A stretch of DNA of 64,000 nt from Vandiemenella viatica (taxonomy: Eukaryota; Arthropoda; Insecta; Orthoptera; Morabidae), in the NCBI GenBank assembly GCA_031002005.1, contig CM061919.1, positions 40,265,088 through 40,329,087 of the forward strand, read 5' to 3'. Below are positions 30,290 through 41,475 of this stretch, in pieces (position 1 is the stretch's first letter; each line of letters opens with the position of its first letter). The translations under genes and the position numbers were made by a program. Below the pieces are notes generated by a model. That model was given only the letters and a program-made list of their open reading frames with translations, had not been told where the DNA came from and did no database searches.

Positions 30290-31974
30290 TCATATGTATT
30301 ATTTCTATAAGGTATTTTTTTGTCACAAGCCTATATCTTCCTTCATACTTAACCGAAATCAATGAATGAGGTGTCATTTTAAAGCTTATGGTCTCCACTT
30401 TGGTTAAATCATATTTTAAGCAAGAAAGTTTCCGGAATTCGACCCTTAAAGGGCAAAAATGTAATTTTTTCTAAAATGCTGTTTTCTGTGTTACGAGTCA
30501 GTTATCTCCCTGGATACCTATCTGAAACCGTTTTATGAAGTATCGTTTTAAAGATTAAGATCTCCACTTTAGTGACGTCATATATTATACCAGAAAGTTT
30601 TCGGAATTCGACCCATAAAGGGCAAAAGTATCAATATTTTTGCAATGCATTTTTGTGTCACGAGCGATTTATCTCCCTTAATATCTAACCGATATAGATA
30701 AATGAGGTATCATATTAAAGAATAAGGGCTCCGCCATGGTAACATTGTATTTTAAAAAAGGAATTTTTCATAATTCGACCCTTATAGGGCAAAAATGACA
30801 CTTTTTCTAAAATGCGTTTTTTGTATCTCGAGCCGTTTATCTCCCTGGCTATCTAACCAAAATCGATAAATAAGGTAGGATTATGAGGAGTAACGTCTCA
30901 GCTTTGTGACATCATATTTTAAGAAAGAATGTGTTTGGAATTCAACCCTTAAAAGGAAAAAGTATAAATTTTTCTATAACGCATTTTTGTGTCACGAGCG
31001 ATTTATCTCCCTTAATATCTAACCGATATAGATAAATGAGGTATCATATTAAAGAATAAGGTCTCCGCCATGGTAACATTATATTTTAAGAAAGAAATTT
31101 TTCGTAATTCGACCCTTATAGGGCAAAAATGTCACTTTTTCTAAAATTCGTTTTTTGTATCTCGAGCCATTTATCTCCCTGGATATCTAACCAAAATCGA
31201 TAAATGAAGTAGGAATATAAGGAGTAATGTATCAGCTTTGCGAAATCATATTTTAAGAAAGAATGTTTTTGGAATTCAACCCTTAAATGAAAAAAGTATA
31301 AATTATTCTATAACCGATTTTTGTGTCACGAGCGATTTATCTCCCTTGATATCTAATCGATAAAGATAAGTGAGTTATCATATTAAAGAATAAGGTCTCC
31401 GCCGTGGTAACATTATATTTTAAGAAAGGAATTTTTCGTAATTCGACCCATAAAAGGCAAAAAAGTCAATTTTTCTAAAATGCGTTTTTTGTGTCTCGAG
31501 CCACTTATCTCCCTTGATATCTATCCAAAATCGATAAATCAAGTACGATTGTGAGGAATGATGTCTCAGCTTTGCTGACATCATATTTTAAGAAAGAAGT
31601 GTTTGGAATTCAACTATTAAAGGGAAAAAGTATAAATTGTTCTACAACGTATTTTTGTGTCACGAGCCTTATGTTTCCCTTGATATCTAATCGATATAGA
31701 TAAATGACATATCGTATTAAAGACTAAGGTGTCCGCCGTGGTAACATTATATTCTAAGAAAGGAATTTTTCGTAATTCGACCCATAAAGCGCAAAAATGT
31801 CAATATTTATAAAATACGTTTTTTGTGTTTGGAGCCATTTATCTCGCTGGATTTCTAACCAAAATTGATTAATGAAGTAGGAGTATGAAGAGTAATGACT
31901 GAACTTGGTGACATTATATTCAACCTCACTATTCATCGCATTTTATTCGCGAAATTTTCGCACGGGTCGTCTAG
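30290..31974 (+). mobile_element. Non-autonomous Helitron carrying tandem repeats
   Basis: Starts with TC at 30290-30291 and ends with CTAG at 31971-31974, between an A (30289) and a T (31975). A hairpin with stem GCGAA/TTCGC lies at 31949-31961, nine bases before CTAG. This is the canonical Helitron layout. Removing the segment rejoins the mariner coding frame exactly (…SELSEQ|FLQIS…), so the limits are known to the base. The interior contains almost only tandem repeats and no Rep/helicase. Confidence 0.9.
30316..31930 (+). repeat. Dimeric tandem repeat, 334-335 bp (two 167-bp monomers)
   Basis: Monomers of about 167 bp share TTATCTCCCT..ATATCTAAC, TCATATTTTAAGAAAG and GGAATTC(G/A)ACCC(T/A)TA. 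Two types alternate. Type A begins TGTGTCACGAG (30654, 30989, 31322, 31657) and type B begins TGTATCTCGAG or a variant (30487, 30822, 31156, 31490, 31824). Same-type spacing is 333-335 bp throughout, so the unit of amplification is the dimer. About ten monomers are present; the outermost ones are the most diverged. Confidence 0.9.
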
Positions 31975-32649
31975 TTCCTGCAAATTTCTTGTACGGTTTT
32001 GTACAAGGTTTTCACCGATAAATTAGGCTACCAGAAGTTCTGTGCTAGGTGGCTACTGAAATTGCTTACAGAAGTCCACAAAACGAAATGAATGGGCTCC
32101 ACCTTAAACTTCCTTTCATGCTATGACGTAGAAGGAGAAGATTTTTTTGAAGAGGATTGTGACTGGTCACAAAACGTGAATGGCATACGTGAAAGATGAA
32201 ACAAAACAAAAATCGATGGCTTGGGGCCATAACAATTCTCCATGCAAACCAAAGAATGCCAGGCAAACGTTTTTAACAAGGAAGGTTACGACTAGTTTTT
32301 TGGGATGCCAAGGGAGTTTTGCTCGTTGGATTTATGGACCCCAACTTTGGCGCCTAGTGATTTTCATCTCTCCACTCACATGAAGAAGTGGCTTGCATCA
32401 CAGCACTTCTATGACGACGACGAACTTCCAAATGCTGTGAAAGATTGGCTACGTGCCCAGGCAGCTAAATTTTATGAAAAATGAATTTATATTAGTGAAA
32501 CACTATGACAAATGCTTAAGTTTAAATGGTGACTATGTCGAAAAATAGTAATAAGATGTAGTTTTAAGATCTAAAAAATAAAATATTTTTTACTATCCAA
32601 GTTTTTTATTTATAGCCAAACGGATATTACTTTCCAAATTGCCCTCGTA

Positions 32650-33000
32650 TTATTGCACGTGTCTTAGCCCTCTTTCTGTTCAGACTGAAGTCGTATTATG
32701 AAATGAATTGTTATAATTTATGCTACATGTACTTTGAGTCTTGGAATAGACAATGTTATCATTAGCAAAAAAAAAAAAAAGTATTTAGTGACACACTTCA
32801 TGTGTTTAGGTGTACCTGCATCGTTTGATTCTGAAGTGGCAATATCAGTATAGATTGCGGACAAGTCAAAATGCAGCCTGGATACCAATTGTTCTTGCAA
32901 TAACATAAGGCATAAGAAATTAAATTATTGTTAGCAATTAATAAACTGTTTTAATGAGTGCCATGTTAGTGATGATGGGTACTCCTGAAAACAAAACAAT
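32650..33000. other. No gene recognised
   Basis: AT-rich spacer between the mariner and the next Helitron fragment, with an A14 tract near 32767. Nothing coding is seen. Confidence 0.5.
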
Positions 33001-33039
33001 CATTGTCCACATGCAGCCTATATTTCTGTGTGGCTTTAG

Positions 33040-33697
33040 CGACATTTTTTTCCTGGTCCAAGCCGCATTTCAACCTAACTACTTCAATTTTGAGATATGA
33101 TGAAGAAAGATGGCTTAAAATTTGGGTAAATAAGCAAGAAATACTTGTTATTACCCACAGCATAGGAATATACACATATGGATTACAAAAACTTGCCAGC
33201 ATTGGAATATACACATATGGATTACGAAAACTTGTCAGCAATTTCAGATTCATTGTAGCAAATGCTACCGTTGGTAGCAAAGATATTGTTAGAAATGGCT
33301 GCCGACTGTACTGACAACACTATTGCAGATGGTAACTTTCATGTTGCCTCATGTCTAAGGTATATTTCTTTTTGCTTTAACATGAACCTTTATCCTCAGG
33401 GAAATGTGTTAAAAATTTCTGAACAAACGGACAACTGATTTTCGAACGGAACATTAGCGTTAATGTTTCATGTAGCTTTAATTTCTTATGTTTAATATAT
33501 TATATATTAAAATACAAAAAATTTGAACAATTGTATGAAAACTGAATCTAAGGTAATAACTAAAAGAAAGGAATTTTTTAAAATGAAATTTATATTTTTT
33601 GTTTCTCCAAGTTAATATTTGGTATAATAATAATAATAAAAAAGGCTAGCACATACATGCCAAGACCCGTGCATGCAAAGCGGTGGGTAAATGCTAG
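33040..33697 (+). mobile_element. Helitron-like 3' end with an inverted motif repeat
   Basis: The segment ends GTGGGTAAATGCTAG followed by T at 33698, preceded by ACCCGTGCATGCAAAGCG, a weak GC-rich stem. The end resembles, in sense, the Helitron terminus at 61467. At 33050-33080 it holds one copy of the CCTGGACCAG repeat on the minus strand. At 33161-33241 a 43-bp unit (GGAATATACACATATGGATT...) is tandemly duplicated. The 5' limit is not determined. Confidence 0.5.
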
Positions 33698-35379
33698 TTA
33701 ATAATAAAATAAGGAAGGATTCGGAAAGAAAACTCTATTTGCCATAGATAAAGCCAAGGATACTGAACAAATAAACACAGTTTATAATATTATAGTATAA
33801 AACCTTTATCATGTACAGAGATGGACAAGCAATCACCCTCAGGTCAGAACACACTGAGACTCACCCAATCCTATCTTCAACTGTGGTGAGTGAAGGGTTT
33901 ATTTTCTCTAAACCTCCTTACTTTGTCTATAAATTTCTTGGGCCTCCAACTAGGGGTAGTGCGTCAATCCGATGCAATGTTTCGAAGTCGCTATCACACT
34001 CCATCTTCTGGCAAAGTGTCAGTTACGTGGTGTGTATGGTCTTAAATAGCCCTTTCACTATATTATATTAGTATCCCCCTACCACTAGCCTCAAGAAGGC
34101 CAATGTCTTAAATCCTTTGTATTTGGATCCTTATAGCTTCAATTAACAACTTTAAGAATACCCTAACTGCTATGTTCTCCATAAAACAGTCACAACCATA
34201 ATTCCAAGTGCAGTAAAAAGTCTTTGATTCAATTTAGATTGGCTTGCTGACATTCATAGCTCTTATTTTACAACCAGTAGTAACAAACTGCTACAAACAT
34301 TATGGCTAATGTATAAAAATAACTGATACAAAAAAAGTGTTATTTGGTAAAGCAATTTTTTACAAATAACAATCAGCTTTATACAACTTTTAACTGTTTT
34401 AGCAGCTGTTATTTTATGCCTTTCATTTTGGTGTTGATCTGCTTCTATTGTTGTTTAATTGTGACAATATTTTGCTCTCAGCCTCCAGGAATCTTCTACA
34501 GCAACTTGCAGTTTATTCATAAACAAATATTTTGGTTGCTAACTAGTATATTTGTTCACAAATAAACCATAATCTGCTTTAGAAGATGCTTGGAGGCCTC
34601 AAGCAAACATTTGGTGCAATTAAACAACAGGAAAATTCAACTCAAAACCCAAATAAAGTGATAAGATAATAAAGTTCCTTCACTATTTTTTAGTGAATTT
34701 GTGGAAGGTTCAACTTGAGTTAATTTTTTGTTTTTGTAAAGAAACAACTTAGAGACTGAATACTTATGACCTGCTAATATAATTGCACACAGTATTTTTT
34801 TATATTGTTGTACTTATCAAACAAGTAATCAAAATACTTCACTGTATTTACTATATTTTTATATCAACTTCATAAATATTTACTGATACCATATCTCAGC
34901 AACAACGGAACATAAATTCAATAGGGATGATAAGTACCCATATCAACTCTGAATAACAATATGATATTTATATCTAAATAAATATTACTTCTGTGTTGAA
35001 TATGGAATTAAACATTAATTTCTGTCGACATAAGTTAAACCAACTTTGTTACAATTCTGAATGCAAACATACTATACATGTAAGCTCTAAATATACTGAA
35101 GTATTAATTCATATATATGAAATGAGACAGTATATAATCTGCAATCACATTAGGAAGACAACTATAATATAGAGGATTAACACTTTTATATTTCATTCAG
35201 CTGCCAAATTACGATTGAGTTTCTGGTCACATTTGAAATTGCCACCATCTGCACGATACTTAATATTATAACTGTATGGTTCCACGGTATAACTTCTCAG
35301 AGGTAAGGATGGTTATGCACCCTGACACACAAAAATAGAAGTAACAGCAGAAATTCTGTGAATGGTAAGTAGCAGCCAG
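33698..35379. other. Spacer / probable 3' UTR side of syntaxin-16
   Basis: No transposon hallmark was recognised in this 1.7 kb, unlike the rest of the window. It lies directly downstream (minus strand) of the syntaxin-16 stop codon and is the likely place of its 3' UTR. The first canonical AATAAA on the minus strand is at 34512-34517, which would give a 3' UTR of about 870 nt. Whether it is used cannot be told from sequence. Confidence 0.4.
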
Positions 35380-35562
35380 TTAAGATTTGACGAGTATGAG
35401 CAGCACCAACATAACCAGCGTGACAGCAGCCATAATAATAATGCAGACAATTTTCCGATTCTTCTGCTGATATCGACTGGCTTTCTGTAACTGCTGGAAA
35501 CCCTGCTGGACTTCTGATTGGCACTGTTCTATGTTGTAGTCAATGCGGTCAAGAACAGTCCC
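35380..35562 (-). CDS. Syx16: Syntaxin-16, terminal coding exon
   Basis: The minus strand reads a splice acceptor (TGTGTTTTTAG) directly before [14 protein letters not shown], then [22 protein letters not shown], and a hydrophobic stretch [20 protein letters not shown] ending VKS and TAA (35380-35382). This is 60 codons in phase 0: the second half of the Qa-SNARE helix, a basic KNRK junction, and a single C-terminal membrane anchor with three residues beyond it. The [10 protein letters not shown](V/I)EQ and QKKNRK blocks are diagnostic for syntaxin-16, the trans-Golgi t-SNARE used for endosome-to-Golgi fusion. Other exons must lie to the right, beyond large introns; I found none in the window. 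Alternative: a processed or exon-only duplicate, but the intact intron boundary argues against it. Confidence 0.9.
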   Translation of the reverse strand, partial: GTVLDRIDYNIEQCQSEVQQGFQQLQKASRYQQKNRKIVCIIIMAAVTLVMLVLLILVKS

Positions 35563-36764
35563 CTAAAAACACATAATATAACATTATATGTTCATACTAA
35601 GCAAATCACACTTAAGCACCATCCATAACTTATGCCACACATTAAGGGAGGAGGGAGGGGATTCACAAATTGTGACATGACGTGACAAGTAGGAGAGGGG
35701 GCGGAGTCACGAGCTTTGTGATCTCACATCTATTATAAAAGAAAAGCAGAGCCAAAAAAATTCTGTGCCTATACTTTTTCTTGGTAAAACTGGGTTCAGA
35801 AAAACATAATTAAGATTTTAAATAAAAATTATTTTTTCATGTGCTGCTTTCATCAAGTTCAAAATGGGTGACAATACAATAGGATGAGGGGGCATGGGGA
35901 GACACGAATTTAAAAATAAAATAAAAGACCATTAAATTCATGTGACATAATTTATGGCTGTTCCATTACATTCAAACAACTTTTCGTACATGCTTTTTAA
36001 CAGGAGAGGTGTGTCCTATAAATCTTTAAGTTCATAAACAATTTGACAAGAAACATGAGAGTATTGCTAGCAAATTTAACAAATTATAGCAATAGAAAAA
36101 TTGTGTTTGGGATCAGGCTAGAGAACAATGACTTGGCACAGAGTCACAAAACAAGATAAATATCAAGAACAACAGACTCATATAGAAGAATACAATGTGC
36201 ACTGGGTGTGACTTGGAAATAAACTAACTGCAGGTAGGTGAAAGAGTGCTTTAAGGAATTCAAACTAGAAACTTAAAAGGAGAGAAAGGAAAGATTATAG
36301 AAATTAATATAATAAATAATAAGTGTTCTGCTTTGAGAGCTTATATTTCATGCCTAAATTTCACCAATCCTCTCCATTTTCAATAATCCTCTTAAATCTG
36401 GTTTACTTGTTTTCTTTTTCCTTTTACAGTATCTTCCAAAACATCAAAATAATGCTTTGATGTCTTATCAAATTTCATAAATCATTTATCTTCCTATTTT
36501 TGATACTATTCAAAATATTTCTCCTCTCGTCAGAACCTCCTCATTCATTACTCTACCCAGCCATCTGATCTTTTCTATCCTTACCACATTTCAGAAGTCT
36601 CCAGTCTCCTTTCCTATGAGTCTATAGTGTCACACTCTAAAGAAAACATTTTATCATTATTTTCATTATTTTTCTTAACGCTTTTCCCAGGGGTTCACAC
36701 AACAGACCTTTTTTCATGTAAAAAGTTTCTTTCGCAAATGCAATCCTGCATTCATTTTTTTTTT
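35563..36764. other. Probable syntaxin-16 intron, no exon seen
   Basis: Upstream of the terminal exon on the minus strand. AT-rich, with a GA-rich patch near 35645-35705 and a T/C-rich patch near 36360-36560 containing short LINE-like phrases. No frame encoding the preceding SNARE-helix exon was recognised. Confidence 0.45.
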
Positions 36765-37015
36765 TTTTTTTTTGCTTATAGCTTTACAGCTCATTGATCT
36801 CATTAGAGGCGGGAAAGGATGAGGAGGGGGGGGGGGGAGAGTAGCAAGGAATTGAATGAATTCAGCCATAGCCTTTCGAAGGAAGCATCCCGGCATTTGC
36901 CTTGTGTGATTTTGGGAAACCATGGAAAACCAAAATCTAGAAACCCAGACAGGGATTCGAACCTGCATTCTCCTGACTGCGAGGCCAGAATGTTAACCAT
37001 TCACCCGCCACAATG
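36765..37015 (-). mobile_element. SINE1 copy
   Basis: Minus-strand copy with GCATCCCGGCATTTGCCTTG, GGAAACCATGGAAAACC and the pol III B-box complement GGGATTCGAACCTGC near 36953-36967. A T18 tract at 36754-36772 marks its 3' (tail) side, together with the GATCTCATTAGAGG block. It shows the conserved body of about 230 bp. Confidence 0.85.
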
Positions 37016-37719
37016 CATATCTTCATTTAATAGGGAATTACTTTTTTTTAAATAATTTTTTTGCCTCACACTATTAACATTCCCCTCCCCGATATCCAGT
37101 CCATTTTATTTATCAAATCCACTAGTCATGTGGCTGTGGGTGCCCATGCGAGCTCAGTAACATGGTTCTATTTTCTTGATGAAGGGCATAGCCTGAACTT
37201 TGTATTGTTTGTAGAGTAATTTTTGTTGCTGCTGCCCTCTTCCCTCCACTGGTGGTATAATACATCATCTCAAGGCATTTCTCCCATATAATTGTTGCTG
37301 GTAAAGCTTAAGACACATTTGAGGCATACTAGGTGAGTAAATGATGATCTGGTAATTTTCATCTGCCACATACATCCAAGTTAACTGGAGGTAAACATCT
37401 AGTATTAGTATGTAGATATTGAGCCAGATACTTGGAAGTTGTTTACAATGAATATGAAATTTACATAAACCTTAGACAAAACCTGACAACACTGATATTC
37501 AGTTCCAGATCATATGGATACAGACAGCAATTCAGCAGATGCTTTCCTATCTGATGTTTGCCTCTGTTATACAAAGTCTTTAAACTGTGCTTGGATCTTC
37601 CTGATAGCAACCTGTTTAACAATATTCAAGTTTTTCAAATATCTTCACACTCAGGGAGCAGTTTTTCTTAAAGTTTTACCTATTTTGGATGTCGGGGTAT
37701 TTAAGAATCTAAAAGCAGT
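37016..37719. other. No gene recognised
   Basis: AT-rich spacer. A 79-codon open frame (37514-37753) has no motif and runs into the transposon end, so I do not call it a gene. Confidence 0.5.
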
Positions 37720-38196
37720 GGTTCTTAAAAGGGTCAGTACTGCCCACAGGTAGATCTTGAAGAGTCATTTTTGGTCCAAGGGGGGCATTGAAGACCAACT
37801 GCTGAAAAGTTTAATGCTAAAAATCCTCAGAAAAATGTTTCAGCAAATAATTTTAAATGTCTTTTAAGAATGATCAGTCCCTATTAAAAGTAGGTATTGA
37901 TACACTAAAGCTTGTCCAAGTATGTGGGGAGATGTCTAATTGATTTTTTTGAAGACAATTGAGTTTTCTTTACAGCTCAATGAATCTACTTTACCAAACA
38001 ATAAGTCTTTACTTCTTGCACACATTTGCATCATAAAATAAGAAAAAATGGTAAAGATATACTACTCACAAAAAAGGACTGATAGTAAATTAAACTCTAT
38101 CCATAGAAATATTGGAAAACTATTTAAATGATGTGGAATTCCTCTAGATAATATTGTGACCATTGCTACCAATGGTTGAAAAATACAGGATGTTGT

Positions 38197-40022
38197 CACA
38201 GCTGGGCACAAAACAGTTAATCCGTTAATCGTTAATTAACGAAGTTAAAAAAATTGCCAAAATTTAACTTTTAAGTTAACCTAAAAAATCATTAACGGTC
38301 TTCTTAACTTCCGTTAAATTGGACTTCCGTTAACTTTAGTCCGTTACATAGGTCGTTGACGTCTTTTCGTTTGTTTGAACTGTGCGCCACGCCACCACTC
38401 GTATGCAGGGCTGCCAGATTGTATAATTGGATACAAAACTTGTATAATTTGGTTACCTCTTGTATCCTGTTTGTATAACAGATTGCCTTGTATAATTGGA
38501 CACAAAAATGAGCACTTAAAAGTAAAGTACATTCCAGCACCTTTTTGAAAGTGTTTGCCCTTTGTTTCATTGAGTTGGCAACCTTTCCTGCATATCTATT
38601 TCCTTTTTGTTATTCAAAATTTATCAATGTATACATTGTTTACTTTTCGTGGACTTTTTTTGCTCCCAGCACTTTCACTCACGTATGTAATCAATGGATG
38701 ACCCCTTTGTATAATTGGGTTTCATTCTGTATAATTTCAAAGAGACAGCGGTATAATATAAGTTGGCTGTACTGGCAGCGCTGCTCGTATGTTCGGTGTA
38801 GTAGTGGGCGCCTCCTGCTAAAATCTTGGCGGCGGCGCACCGAGCATTTTCAGCCGCCGGCGGCGTGACTATTTTATATTGTGAATTCTGCAAACGTAAA
38901 TAAACTAAAAAGCGTCATAACCTATCTTATTGACAAATCAACATTATTATCTGTAATGAGGTGTATTTATTATTACAAAATGTATGTCGTTATTATACGT
39001 TTAGTAAAAACATCGCGTTCAGTTGGTGTTGAAGCAACAGTGACGGATCGGCAGTGTGTGTCGGAAGAGGTTAATCGGACAAACTGTTCGGCCGTCAAAT
39101 CGGGCATTACTCCGACGAAATTCTGTGTCAGTGGATGACCGGCCGCCCGATCGATAGTTAGTATCGCTCTGGAGTCTGCACAGATCAGATCAGCAAAAAA
39201 CTCAACTTTCAGTAACCAGTGCGAAAAAATTCAAAGAAATAATACAAAAGTTACGAAAAAGGTGATGTGCAATTTTAATTCGAAACATTTGTGTGCTTTT
39301 TTTTTTTTTTTTTAAAGTAGAAGCTAGTTTGGCAGTTTCGGCCGTGTAATGTAAAAGGATGTCGCTGACTAACTTCCGTTCTATTTGTTCACGTAAAAAC
39401 ATGCAGGCCATGATTTAGTGAAACCAGGCCGGGTCGTCTAAAGCGGCCTTTAGGTCACAGGTAGGCCGTGGCACAAAGGTAACCGTAACAGGCATTGGTC
39501 GTAGATTTTAGGTTGGCCGCAAATTTCCTTGGTCGCAGTTTTCACATATTCAGGTGTCCCAGTCCAACTTGTTTTCTATAATATTGTTGCTTTTCATTCT
39601 GCATTCATATTTTATTAAATTTTTTTTTTTTTATATTTATATAAAGCCACGAGTACCTTAATTGTCTCTCGTAAGACAATTTGCAAGTGTTATGTTGATC
39701 ACAGTCTCAACAAAGATAAAAACAGACAGGAATACCACTTCGTTGTTGTGGCGATAGTGTAACCACAATTTGTTAATTTTTATAAATAAATCCACACTTG
39801 CATCATGGTACATAACACCTTGAGATAGAGAGCAGTTATACCTACCGTACTATAATACTAATACATCAGTACAACTTTTGACTAGTTAACTTTTAACGGA
39901 TAACTTTAACTTGCGTTAAATTTATAAACATTTAACGCTTTAACGATTATCGAAGTTAACTTTTTAAGTAGCGGAATAATGATTAACGAAGTTAACGCTT
40001 GGATTAACTGTGCCCACCTGTG
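38197..40022. mobile_element. Nested hAT element with TTAACG subterminal repeats
   Basis: Flanked by a perfect 8-bp duplication GATGTTGT (38189-38196 and 40023-40030). Ends are CACAGCTGGGCACA and, inverted, CACAGGTGGGCACA. Both subterminal regions are packed with GTTAAC/TTAACG variants (38217-38345 and 39887-40010), the likely transposase-binding sites. The interior of 1.5 kb contains repeated TTGTATAATTGG phrases and no recognisable transposase, so it is probably non-autonomous. It interrupts the ZBED-type hAT transposase. Confidence 0.88.
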
Positions 40023-40094
40023 GATGTTGTTTCCATATTTAAAAAAGGCAGTGCCAAATATAGATGCCATGTATTGTGTGATTTATAGAACAGT

Positions 40095-41475
40095 ACCTGG
40101 GTGACCGATCTTCGCTCGGCATCTTTCGATTTCTGTTCAATATTCAAGATTTCGGATAAAGTTTGATTAAAGTAAAAGGGTTGAAGGCTTCCTAGGCGTT
40201 TTAAGGTGCACAGTTAACCAAAGAGAACCTTAACTAACATCAGTAGGCTTACTGGTACCTGAACCTTCAATGTAATGAGGTTAGAGCCATTTTCAAAAAA
40301 CCAAATAAAAAAATGGATCCTTAAAAAAAATCGTGTTAAAAACTTGAAAAGCAAAATGCTATCTACATATGAAATTTCATCCAAATCGCTAGATCCATTT
40401 GTGAGACTGCCTGATAAATTGCTTTGAAAGAAAAGTAAATGCTATTATTAGGGATTAATTAATGGTGCGAAATTTGTGGCAATTCAGGGGATTCTACAAT
40501 AACCCTTGATGATGGATTCTTTTGTAACTCGACGAGAAAAATTTAACGTAAAAAATATTTTTATATATATATATCTCGTTTAGTTCTCAAGATATCGTAT
40601 CTCAAAATTTGAGGTGATTGGTTGAAATGCGACCTGGACCAGAAGATAAATTTCACTCTAGCCAAGTTTGATGAATTCGTATGAAACTCGTCAAGACAAA
40701 TTAAAAATAAAGAATTTATTTTTCTGATATCTCAAGTGAAGAGGTTAGAATTAGATCCGGCCTGGACCAGAAAAAATATCCATCAAAACCACTATGTCTA
40801 TACGGTAGAAATGTACTTTCAAAGTTTTATTTTGTTCCTAGTGATTGTTGTTAGGTTGAAATATGGCCTGGACCAGAAGAAACGTCACCTAAAGCACAAG
40901 GAACTATACTTATAACTGATTTAAGAACGAGTTCTATAAGAATTCATCATCAAATTGTGATGTCACGGTAATGATAGAACATTATCAGTGCTAAATTCAT
41001 TCACTCCGATAAAACTATGCTCATACCTCGCGTGGTCAAAAAGTAAACGATGATTTCTTTATAAATGGTACGGTAATATTATTTTCAAAGAATGATCTGT
41101 AAAGTATCACCTCTAACAAAACCAATGATAAATTTTTAATTATCTTCCTTATAAATGTTTTACAATTAAACTTGCAGTGCTAATATTTCATTTAAATATT
41201 CTTTGAAATCAAGCAGAAATTATTTGTAGGCTTTCTGGTACCTGAATTGTCTACGAGATGGCACTAATGACGTTTTCGAGATACTGAGTGAAAAAATTGT
41301 TCGTATTTTGTAAACTCGCTTTTTTTGTAGGGAAGACATCTATTTAGTTAATCTTAAAAATCAAAACGTTATCTAAATATCAAATTTCGTCCAAATCGTC
41401 ATAGCCGTTTCCGAGATCCGAAATATATATATACAAGAATCGCTCGTTTAAAGATATAATATTTGGTTCCAAAAA
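40095..41475 (+). mobile_element. Insert with three CCTGGACCAG-motif units
   Basis: Interrupts the hAT relic after IYR. It begins near CTGGGTGACCGATCTTCGCTCGG and ends near CCGAGATCCGAAATATATATATACAAG. Two similar phrases (AAATTTCATCCAAATCGCTAGA near 40373 and its like near 41384) suggest repeated termini. Motif units with CCTGGACCAGAA lie near 40633, 40760 and 40870. No coding sequence. Class unknown; possibly Helitron-derived like the other motif carriers. Confidence 0.5.

Larger units (their letters stand above)
30001..32484 (+). pseudogene. Mariner transposase, interrupted and frameshifted
   Basis: Starts MSAAIENPTKCKVRAVIRFL near 30001. After a frameshift it reads NIHDEERKGRPSVVSNDLV and RRFTISELSEQ up to 30289. 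Across the Helitron it resumes at 31975 in the same frame as FLQISCTVLYKVFTDKLGYQ and KFCARW. Further pieces are AYVKDETKQKSMAWGHNNSP near 32180 and a C-terminus with APSDFHLSTHMKKWLASQ and DWLRAQAAKFYEK ending near 32484. The SPDLAPSDYHLF-type motif is only partly kept (TLAPSDFHL). Dead several times over. Confidence 0.85.
29857..32647 (+). mobile_element. Mariner element split by a Helitron
   Basis: Bounded by TA (29855-29856 and 32648-32649) with ends TGAGGGTAATTCAGAAAGTA and, inverted, CGAGGGCAATTTGGAAAGTA. Without the Helitron (30290-31974) it is about 1.1 kb, a little shorter than a full-length mariner (about 1.3 kb). The transposase remnants read in the plus direction. Confidence 0.88.

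Noticed and set aside
30316..31930. Regularly spaced repeats, considered as a CRISPR array
   Set aside because: Units of 167 bp are themselves repeats with no unique spacers, in eukaryotic DNA, inside a Helitron.
38545..39138. Open frames of 85-107 codons inside the nested hAT
   Set aside because: They overlap on both strands, contain no zinc finger or hAT dimerisation motif, and the element looks non-autonomous.
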